Positions 9,200 through 15,217 of a stretch of DNA of 19,483 nucleotides are shown piece by piece. The stretch comes from DASUGM01 sp036274055. GTDB taxonomy: Bacteria; Acidobacteriota; Vicinamibacteria; Vicinamibacterales; SCN-69-37. The stretch covers positions 1 through 19,483 of the forward strand of contig DASUGM010000038.1 in NCBI GenBank assembly GCA_036274055.1, read 5' to 3'. Under the pieces are notes generated by a model, which was given only the letters and a program-made list of their open reading frames with translations, did not search any database and had not been told where the DNA came from. The translations under genes and the position numbers were made by a program. The stretch's first letter is position 1, and each line of letters begins with the position of its first letter.

Positions 9200-9681
9200 A
9201 CTGTGACCTCGACGGGGCTGAGTTGTTTGCGAATGCGGCTCAGGCGGACGGCGACCGTGGCGGCCTTGATACCCGTAACGTCCTCAATCTCCGCGCCGGA
9301 CAAGCCTTCGAGCCACAGGAGCGTGAGTGTCCTGTTCCCCGGGCTCATCGCCGCGATGGCCTGATTGAGTGCCAGATTCCGCAAGTTCATGTCTCCAGCC
9401 GCTCGGACGTCGTCATCGAGAGCGGTCTCGCGGGACCGCCGGCGACGGTCGCGCGTCTGCCACGTCAGCGCCACGTTGTGCGCGATGCGATATAGCCAGG
9501 TGCGCTCGCTCGAGTCCCCCCGGAACGCGGGGAGTGCGCGCCAAACAGCCAGGAAGACGTCCTGAAAAAGGTCTTCGCCGTCGGCGCCGCTCGCATACGC
9601 CGCACACAAACGGCGAATCGGCCCCTCATAGATTCGCATGAGGTCCGCAAATCGCGCCTTGCAGTCCGGTCCTTGGCTCAC
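9196..9681 (-). CDS. ECF-type RNA polymerase sigma factor
   Basis: Sigma region 2 runs from about residue 10 to 75 (YEGPIRRLCAAYASGADGE, then DLFQDVFLAVWRAL, and ERTWLYRIAHNVALTW, the -10 recognition part). Region 4 is at about 105-158 (ALNQAIAAMSPGNRTL, then LSGAEIEDVTGIKAATVAVR, the helix-turn-helix for -35 recognition, and RLSRIRKQL). I prefer GTG at 9681 (161 aa) because it gives a normal N-terminus; a TTG at 9732 in the same frame would add 17 residues. The gene overlaps the downstream membrane-protein gene by 4 bp. No convincing autoregulatory ECF promoter was found upstream. Target genes are unknown. Confidence 0.92.
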   Translation of the reverse strand: MSQGPDCKARFADLMRIYEGPIRRLCAAYASGADGEDLFQDVFLAVWRALPAFRGDSSERTWLYRIAHNVALTWQTRDRRRRSRETALDDDVRAAGDMNLRNLALNQAIAAMSPGNRTLTLLWLEGLSGAEIEDVTGIKAATVAVRLSRIRKQLSPVEVTV

Positions 9682-9741
9682 GATACAGATGGTCTCGCCA
9701 ACGAGGCGAAATCTAACAGTCGATTGGGACAACTCGGGCCG

Positions 9742-9754
9742 TTCCCTGTGGGAA
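9742..9754. repeat. Short hairpin downstream of the kinase gene
   Basis: TTCCC-TGT-GGGAA, 46 bp after the fructosamine-kinase stop and upstream of the sigma-factor gene. It may terminate the upstream operon, but the stem is only 5 bp and no T-tract follows. Confidence 0.25.
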
Positions 9755-9799
9755 ATCGCGCCCGTCGTTCAACAGAACGCGCCGGACCTGCAAACTGAA

Positions 9800-10606
9800 T
9801 CACACAAAACCATCGACCACGGCCATCACCTGTCCGCGATACCCGCCGCCGAACAGGTTCAAATGATTGAGCAGGTGATAGAGCTCGTAGATCGGCAGGC
9901 GCTCGCGCCAGCCGGGCTCGAGCGGCCACGCGTCGGCGTAGGCGTCGAAAACGCGCGGCGAGAATCCGCCAAACAGCGTCATCATCCCGAGCTCGGCTTC
10001 GCGATGGCTGTAGGACACCGCCGGATCGATCAGCGCCGGCGCGCCGTCGCCGGTGACATGGACGTTACCCGACCAGAGATCGCCGTGAATCAGCGAGGGA
10101 CCGGTCGCGGGTTCGTCGATCCAATCGCCCAGGCGCGCGCGCAGGCGATCGAGGCGCGCCAGTTCGGCGGATGAGAGCAAGTCGCGGTGCATCGCCCGCG
10201 ACTGCTGATGGCCGAGGCGTTGGTCGCGATAGAAATCGATCCACCGATCGGTCCACGTGTTTGGTTGCGGGGTCAGCCCGCAGAAGTTGTCGTGGTCGAA
10301 ACCGAATCGTGACGCGGTCGCGCGATGCAGCGCGGCAAGCCCCGCGCCCAGCCGCGCGTCGAAGTCGTGCGCGCGGGCGCCCTCGCCAAGGTCTTCGATG
10401 AGGAGAAATGCGTCGCCATCGCCGCTACAATCGATGACCGCAGGCACGATCAGCGGCGTGCCGCTCGCCGCGAGCGCGCGCAAGCCGTCGGCCTCGGCGC
10501 GGAAAAACCCCGGCGGCGCGTCGCGGCGTGACTTGCGGATGACGGTGCCGCTGGCGGTGTCGACGCGCTCGACCACGTTGATCGAGCCGCCGCCGAGACG
10601 GGCCAT
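9800..10606 (-). CDS. Fructosamine/ribulosamine 3-kinase family protein
   Basis: A 268-residue cytosolic kinase of the FN3K family (PF03881). The nucleotide-binding start is GGGSINVVERV, Lys25 in TVIRKSRRD is the likely ATP-binding lysine, and PPGFFRAEADGLRAL carries the family glutamate. LIHGDLWSGNVHV holds the catalytic HGDLW motif (His174, Asp176), followed by LIDPAVSYSHREAELGM, the metal-binding DPA segment and family signature. ATG 10606 overlaps the phosphatase stop as TAATG. The N-terminus is about 15 residues shorter than usual; no start codon was found upstream in frame close by. Family members phosphorylate sugars attached to amines, which destabilises the adduct and frees the amine. 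Bacterial ones mostly act on ribulosamines and erythrulosamines. Confidence 0.9.
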   Translation of the reverse strand: MARLGGGSINVVERVDTASGTVIRKSRRDAPPGFFRAEADGLRALAASGTPLIVPAVIDCSGDGDAFLLIEDLGEGARAHDFDARLGAGLAALHRATASRFGFDHDNFCGLTPQPNTWTDRWIDFYRDQRLGHQQSRAMHRDLLSSAELARLDRLRARLGDWIDEPATGPSLIHGDLWSGNVHVTGDGAPALIDPAVSYSHREAELGMMTLFGGFSPRVFDAYADAWPLEPGWRERLPIYELYHLLNHLNLFGGGYRGQVMAVVDGFV

Positions 10607-11073
10607 TACTTTGCCCGGCGCAGTTCGTCGAGCAGCGCCTGGCTCGTGCGCGTGACGATGTCGAGCACGTCCTCGAAGCCGCCGTCGGGGCCGTAGTAGG
10701 GATCCGGCACATCGAGGCCTGGCTCCTCGGGGTCGAGATCGCGGAACAACCGGATTTTGTGATGATGCGAGGCCGGCGCGCACTTGCGCAGCGTCCGCAA
10801 ATTGTCGGTGTCCATCGCCAGGATGACGTCGAAGTGCTCGTAGTCGTCGGGCCGGACCGGACGGGCCAGGCTCGTCAGTGTGAGGCCGCGTCGTTGTGCC
10901 GCCTGCCGCATCCGTCGATCCGCCGGCTCGCCCTCATGCCACGCGCCGGTGCCGGCCGAGTCGATCATGAACTCGTCGCTCAAGCCGGCCTTGTCGACGA
11001 GATCGCGAAACGCGCCCTCCGCCGCCGGCGACCGGCAGATGTTGCCCATGCAGACGAACAGGACCTTCGTCAC
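10606..11073 (-). CDS. Low-molecular-weight protein tyrosine phosphatase family protein
   Basis: A 155-residue cytosolic phosphatase. The P-loop is at the N-terminus: VCMGNICRSPAAEG with nucleophile Cys9 and Arg15. The general-acid loop is DVPDPYYG with Asp124 and two tyrosines. SAGTGAWHEGEPADRRM and the ARPVRPDDYEHFDVILAMD segment are family signatures. The GTG start at 11073 overlaps the TGA of the upstream DUF1684 gene (GTGA), and its own TAA overlaps the kinase ATG. In several bacteria a phosphatase of this family precedes an FN3K homologue and can remove the 5- or 4-phosphate from ribulosamine 5-phosphates, providing the kinase with its substrate; that role is plausible here. Confidence 0.95.
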   Translation of the reverse strand: MTKVLFVCMGNICRSPAAEGAFRDLVDKAGLSDEFMIDSAGTGAWHEGEPADRRMRQAAQRRGLTLTSLARPVRPDDYEHFDVILAMDTDNLRTLRKCAPASHHHKIRLFRDLDPEEPGLDVPDPYYGPDGGFEDVLDIVTRTSQALLDELRRAK

Positions 11074-11978
11074 TTCGGAAACTTGACCTCGAGGGGATAC
11101 GCCTTTTCGCCCGCGAGGATCTTGATCGGCACGATGTTTTCCTTCAGCGGGATAGGGCAGGTCGTGTACGGGTTGAACGCACACGGCGGGTTGTAGGCTT
11201 CGTTGAAGTCGAGCACGACGCTGCCGTCGTCGAGCAGGTCGGAATAGAAGAACCGCGCCGTCTTGTAAGTCTCGTGGCCGCCCGACGCATCGCGGAAGAC
11301 GAAGTAGAAGCGTTTCGGCCGCGTCGTGAACGGACGGAGCCGCAGCGTCTGCCCTTGCAGTGTGAATTCGACCACGCCTTCGGTGGAATACGTATCGATG
11401 TCGTTGAAGGTGTTCAGCACCTGCAGCTTCTTCGGCTCGGCGTCTTTGATGAACTTGCCGACGACACGGTACGCCGGATCGATCGGGAACCATGTGAAGC
11501 CGAGAAAGCCCTGCGCGAGTTCGCCCTGCGGATCGCGAATCCGCAGCGACAGACGATCGCCGCTTTCGTGCACGACGAGCCGGATGTCGCCGATGTTGAT
11601 ATCGGCCGTCGGCGGTTTGCCGACCTCCTTCATCACGATCGGATTCCGGAGGATGACGTCCTTCTGTGTGACGATGATCTTTGGCGCCGCCTCGAACCGG
11701 ACAGCGCCATCGGCGCCAGCGACGACCGTGCCAAGCTGCGCCGCCGCGTGCGGACCGAGCACGATGTTGCTCTTGCGATCGCTGCCAATCGTGTGCCGGC
11801 CGGGCGAGAGAAAGTAGAGTCCGGCGATGCTCACCCAATCCCGGCGATAGTCGACTTCGTGCTTGTCACGCCAGGCCTGGACGGTGGCGGCGTGGTCGGC
11901 GGGAACGGGCGGTGGCGCAGGCGGACTCGCGCTGCAGCCGGTGGTCACGATCATCGCGATGAGGAAGCCTCGGCGCAT
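11070..11978 (-). CDS. DUF1684 domain lipoprotein
   Basis: A 302-residue protein from ATG 11978. The N-terminus MRRGFLIAMIVTTGC is a lipoprotein signal with Cys15 as the lipidated residue, followed by a Pro/Ala linker. The rest is a DUF1684 (PF07920) domain: EVDYRRDWVSIAGLYFLSPG near the start, GFTWFPIDPAYRVVGKFI in the middle, and the signature RFFYSDLLDDGSVVLDFNEA followed by YNPPCAFNPYTTCPIP near the end. The domain has no established function that I can name. Frame upstream of the ATG to 12209 is repeat DNA and was excluded. Its 4-bp overlap with the phosphatase gene suggests a shared operon, linking a membrane-anchored periplasmic protein to two cytosolic enzymes. Confidence 0.88.
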   Translation of the reverse strand: MRRGFLIAMIVTTGCSASPPAPPPVPADHAATVQAWRDKHEVDYRRDWVSIAGLYFLSPGRHTIGSDRKSNIVLGPHAAAQLGTVVAGADGAVRFEAAPKIIVTQKDVILRNPIVMKEVGKPPTADINIGDIRLVVHESGDRLSLRIRDPQGELAQGFLGFTWFPIDPAYRVVGKFIKDAEPKKLQVLNTFNDIDTYSTEGVVEFTLQGQTLRLRPFTTRPKRFYFVFRDASGGHETYKTARFFYSDLLDDGSVVLDFNEAYNPPCAFNPYTTCPIPLKENIVPIKILAGEKAYPLEVKFPK

Positions 11979-12000
11979 CGTCCTGAGCTTATCGCTCGGT

Positions 12001-12276
12001 GAGCTGAGTGAAAAGCATCTGTCACAAGAGCCTTCAACATGGAGGACATGGAGAAAACCGGGTTCCTCATTTTGGCAAACCTTGCGAGATGCGTACTGAG
12101 CAGCGAGACTGGTTCGATGGAGGGCATGGAGAAGATCAGGTCGTTGTGACTGAGTGCTCTCCATGCGCTTCACCGAAAACTGGCTCTCTATGCAGGACGC
12201 ATCTCGCAAGGGTTTCCAAAAAGAAGAACCCCGGTTTTCTCCATGTTGAAGGCTCTTGTGACAAGCGCTTTTTACT
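12001..12276. repeat. Large palindromic intergenic element, copy 2
   Basis: Two imperfect inverted arms of about 95 bp (12007-12107 and 12184-12276) enclose a 76-bp centre. Each arm carries GTCACAAGAGCCTTCAACAT, a GGAGAAAACCGGG-type stretch and CTTGCGAGATGCGT. The left arm has a duplicated GACATGGAG relative to the right arm, and the centre holds a further related unit (GGTTCGATGGAGGGCATGGA). It fills the gap between the FG-GAP gene stop (12272, overlapped by the arm) and the DUF1684 start (11978). No transposase gene is present, so it behaves like a REP-like or MITE-like element. Confidence 0.8.
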
Positions 12277-14140
12277 TATCTCGCTTCCCCCGATAGAAGC
12301 GGACGCCTCCGCTCGTGGTTCCGACCAGGAGATCCAGCACACCATCCCCATTCACATCCGCGAACGCCGGCGACGACGATGGCGGCAGCGCGATCGTGAG
12401 CGCTGGCGCGGCGACGAACTTGGGGGCGCTTTTCGTCCCGGCATTGCGATAGACCGCGGGCGGTCCGGCGTCCTCGTGGCCGATCACCAGGTCGAGCAGC
12501 CCGTCACCGTCGACGTCGACCACGGCTGGCGTGCTGCGGCGGCCGGCTTTGATGTCGTCGAGTTTGTCGCTGACCAGCGTGAACTGCGCTGACTTCGCCG
12601 TGCCGGTATTGCGGTAGAACGCGATCGCGCCGTTGGCCTGGCCGAGGAGGAGGTCGAGATCGCCGTCACCGTCGAGATCGGCGAGCGCCGGGACGGCGTG
12701 GCTGATGCGCGGCGGCTTGATCGTCTTCGCAGCGTCGACAACCCAGCGCGGTTCGCGAGCGCCGCCGTCGTTGCGGAAATAGAGCACGTCGTGATTCCAG
12801 GTGCCAAGCAGCAGATCGAGATCGCCGTCACCGTCCAGATCGCCGAACGCCGGCGCCTGGTTGAACGCATCGGCGAGCGTGAGCGTCTCCGGCGCGCGGA
12901 ACGACGGCACGGTGGCGGTGCCGTCGTTGCGAAAGACGTAGAGTGGCGCCGCGCCATTGGTGCGCGCGTCGATCTTGGCGCCGACAACCAGATCGAGATC
13001 GCCGTCGGCGTCGAGGTCGGCCAGCGCCGGGACGGCGTCCGATCCGATGTCGATGTCGTCGAGAAAGCGCCGTGACCGCAACTCGAACTTGTCGCGGGCG
13101 ACCCTTTCCCAGAACAGGAAGTTGTCTTCGTTGGTCTTGATCGGATTGAATGCGCCGCCGATCACTCCGACGAGGAAGTCGAGATCGCCGTCGCCGTCGA
13201 GATCGATGGGCGCCGGCACGTTGTAGCCGCTGGTGCGGACGTCCTTCGCGAACGGCAGCGTCACCGGATCGGCCTGAAAGGACGGCGTTGAGCAGGTGCG
13301 ACCGACATTTTCGATCAGCAGCACCGCCGGTTCGAAGAAGTCGCCCCAGAACAAGTCCTGGTCGCCGTCGTTGTCGAAGTCGCCGAGCGCCAGCGCGTTG
13401 GCGCCGTGTCTCATCGTCGGCGGAGCGAATCCGAACCCGCCGCCGCCGATGCCGCCGATGATCTCGATGCCTTCATATCGTTCAGCGACCAGCCCGAACG
13501 TCTCGGCGTTGGGCGCCGTCGCCTCGTAGCGATCGACGACGCCTTCGACGCGGCCGACGAGGATGTCGAGGCGGCCGTCGCAGTCGAGGTCGGCAATCGC
13601 CGGGATGTTCTGGCGATCCATGAACATCGCCGCGCCGGTGGCGTCCTTGAGTTCGCCGACCAGCGTCAGTTTCGGCGCTGCCTTCGTACCGGTGTTGCGG
13701 TAGTGGCGGATGTGACTGACCGGCAACTCGGACAGCAGATCGAGCAGGCCGTCACCGTTGAGATCGACGAAGCGATACCACTCGCCGATCTCGAGATTCT
13801 GAAAACGATCGGTGCGCCACTCGTAACGCGGCGCCCTCGCCGACCCGGTGTTCTCGAAGAACCAGAGCGCGTTCGAGTACTCCTGGATGAACAGATCGAG
13901 ATCGCCGTCGCCGTCGATGTCGGCGAACTGCGGGCGCGGGACGTCGAGGCCGCCGAGGAAGGGCAGGGCGTAGACTTGGCCGTCAGGACGCTGGACCTGG
14001 AACGGCGCCACTTGCCGTTCGAACGAGACGCCGGCGATCGAGCGCGACGCCGGTCTCTGAGCTGCGGCGTCGCTGCCAATGAGCCACGCAGAGACGCAGA
14101 GAAGCGCAGTTGCGCGGAGGCTGAGATTTCGCGGTCGCAC
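12272..14140 (-). CDS. Exported FG-GAP/VCBS repeat protein
   Basis: A 622-residue protein starting at GTG 14140, 11 bp after the stop of the YVTN gene. The signal peptide is VRPRNLSLRATALLCVSAWL with a likely cut after SDAAA. The rest is a chain of about ten calcium-loop repeats of the type DLDGDGDLDLLLG, among them ADIDGDGDLDLFIQ, VDLNGDGLLDLLSE, ADLDADGDLDLVVG, GDLDGDGDLDLLLG and ADVNGDGVLDLLVG, alternating with YRNTGTAKSAQF-type strands; this makes a calcium-stabilised beta-propeller outside the cytoplasm. DNA of the repeats is itself repetitive. The function is probably adhesive or structural; ligand unknown. The hydrophobic core of the signal peptide is encoded by a dispersed repeat. Confidence 0.9.
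   Translation of the reverse strand: MRPRNLSLRATALLCVSAWLIGSDAAAQRPASRSIAGVSFERQVAPFQVQRPDGQVYALPFLGGLDVPRPQFADIDGDGDLDLFIQEYSNALWFFENTGSARAPRYEWRTDRFQNLEIGEWYRFVDLNGDGLLDLLSELPVSHIRHYRNTGTKAAPKLTLVGELKDATGAAMFMDRQNIPAIADLDCDGRLDILVGRVEGVVDRYEATAPNAETFGLVAERYEGIEIIGGIGGGGFGFAPPTMRHGANALALGDFDNDGDQDLFWGDFFEPAVLLIENVGRTCSTPSFQADPVTLPFAKDVRTSGYNVPAPIDLDGDGDLDFLVGVIGGAFNPIKTNEDNFLFWERVARDKFELRSRRFLDDIDIGSDAVPALADLDADGDLDLVVGAKIDARTNGAAPLYVFRNDGTATVPSFRAPETLTLADAFNQAPAFGDLDGDGDLDLLLGTWNHDVLYFRNDGGAREPRWVVDAAKTIKPPRISHAVPALADLDGDGDLDLLLGQANGAIAFYRNTGTAKSAQFTLVSDKLDDIKAGRRSTPAVVDVDGDGLLDLVIGHEDAGPPAVYRNAGTKSAPKFVAAPALTIALPPSSSPAFADVNGDGVLDLLVGTTSGGVRFYRGKRDK
14084..14106. repeat. CACGCAGAGACGCAGAG-type repeat inside a signal-peptide region
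   Basis: CCACGCAGAGACGCAGAGAAG resembles the GGAGGACATGGAGAAAAC core of the palindromic elements at 12001 and 17767, and the widespread CACGGAGACACGGAGA-type repeats of environmental bacterial genomes (recalled, not searched). On the coding (minus) strand it translates as LLCVSAW, the hydrophobic core of the FG-GAP protein's signal peptide. Confidence 0.5.
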
Positions 14141-14151
14141 CGGCCGTCTCG

Positions 14152-15216
14152 CTATCTTGCCCGCGTGCCCATCCCGGTCAGGTTTTTCCCGAGCGGCAGC
14201 GACTTGGTGACCTTCCGCGTCGCGACATCGATGACGACAAGCGGCGCCAGGCCGTCGTCCGCGCCCGGCATCGTGTGTCCTGCATGCGCGGGATCCGCCA
14301 TGTGGTCCATCTTGTTGTTGTTGGTCAGGAATGCGGTCCTGCCGTCGGCCGAGAACACGATTTGATGCGGTTGCTTGAACGCCGGATCGGTCAGCCGGGC
14401 CGCGACTTTCCACGTCGCGGTGTCGATCACCGCGATCTCGTTGCTCATCTTCACCGGCACCCAGACGAACTTGCCGTCGTTGGTGAAGACCGGATCGAAC
14501 ACCATCTTTCCGAGGTCGATCGCTGTCTTCAGCGACGGTTTCGCCGGCATGGCGAGGTCGAAGACCAGCAGTTGCCCTGACACTTCGGTCGAGCTGACCA
14601 GCGTTTTCTTGTCCGGCGACACCGCGAACTGGACGAAGGCATGCGTCGGCCCGGCGACGTCGACGATGTTCACTTTCTCGTCGGCCAGTGAGATCGCCGC
14701 GAGCTGGTTGACGCCCAGGCTGGCCGTGTAGGCATAGGCGCCGACCACGGCCACGGGATGCGGGCGCGGAAACAGGATGTCGATCTCGTCGCCGGTCATT
14801 TTCGTGCGGTCGATCACCGCGACGCGCTTCGGCGGGTTGACCGCGCTCATCGACCGGCTGACGACCAGCTTGTCGGCGCCCGCGAACGCCAGCATGCCGG
14901 GCGTCTCCATTTCGAAATGCCCGACCAGCTTGTCGTCGCGATCGAACTTGGCGACGCGATTGGCTCCGATCAGCGACACGTACCAATGCGCGCCGTCCGG
15001 CTCGACGACGATGAAGTGCGGCTTTGCGGTGTTGGGCAGACCAAGCGCGGTCAGATCGATCGTCTTGACGACTGCGGCCTTCGCCATGTCGACAATCGCG
15101 ATCTTCGCGTCGTCCTGGACGCAGACGTAGAGCAGGGCAGCGCTCTGCGCCGTGGTCAACACCGCAGATGCGGCGACGACGAGGGCGGTGGCGACTACCG
15201 CTCGGAGAGGGCGCAC
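14152..15216 (-). CDS. Exported YVTN-type beta-propeller protein with a His/Met-rich insert
   Basis: A 354-residue protein. GTG 15216 lies 1 bp after the stop of the upstream gene (TAACGTG), with GGGAGAAG as ribosome binding site inside that gene's end. A signal peptide (MRPLRAVVATALVVAASAVL) is followed by about seven blades of the YVTN/NHL style: LLYVCVQDDAKIAIVDMAKA, HWYVSLIGANRVAKFD, TLVSSTEVSGQLLVFDLAMP, FVWVPVKMSNEIAVIDTATW and LVVIDVATRKVTKSLPLGKN. The last blade carries an insert at residues 303-316 with four Met/His clusters (MDHMADPAHAGHTM), which resembles periplasmic copper-binding segments. The substrate is unknown; similar propellers act as binding scaffolds or redox/lyase domains. 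Confidence 0.88.
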   Translation of the reverse strand: MRPLRAVVATALVVAASAVLTTAQSAALLYVCVQDDAKIAIVDMAKAAVVKTIDLTALGLPNTAKPHFIVVEPDGAHWYVSLIGANRVAKFDRDDKLVGHFEMETPGMLAFAGADKLVVSRSMSAVNPPKRVAVIDRTKMTGDEIDILFPRPHPVAVVGAYAYTASLGVNQLAAISLADEKVNIVDVAGPTHAFVQFAVSPDKKTLVSSTEVSGQLLVFDLAMPAKPSLKTAIDLGKMVFDPVFTNDGKFVWVPVKMSNEIAVIDTATWKVAARLTDPAFKQPHQIVFSADGRTAFLTNNNKMDHMADPAHAGHTMPGADDGLAPLVVIDVATRKVTKSLPLGKNLTGMGTRAR

Positions 15217-15217
15217 G

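Noticed and set aside
9700..9760. Self-regulated ECF promoter upstream of the sigma factor
   Set aside because: GGAAC is present, but no matching -10 element at a 16-17 bp spacing.
11979..12209. Upstream extension of the DUF1684 frame
   Set aside because: It is encoded by the inverted-repeat element and is unlike the family; ATG 11978 starts a normal lipoprotein signal.
14141..14986. Upstream extension of the FG-GAP frame into the YVTN gene
   Set aside because: It is a shadow frame over a clear beta-propeller gene; GTG 14140 starts a proper signal peptide.
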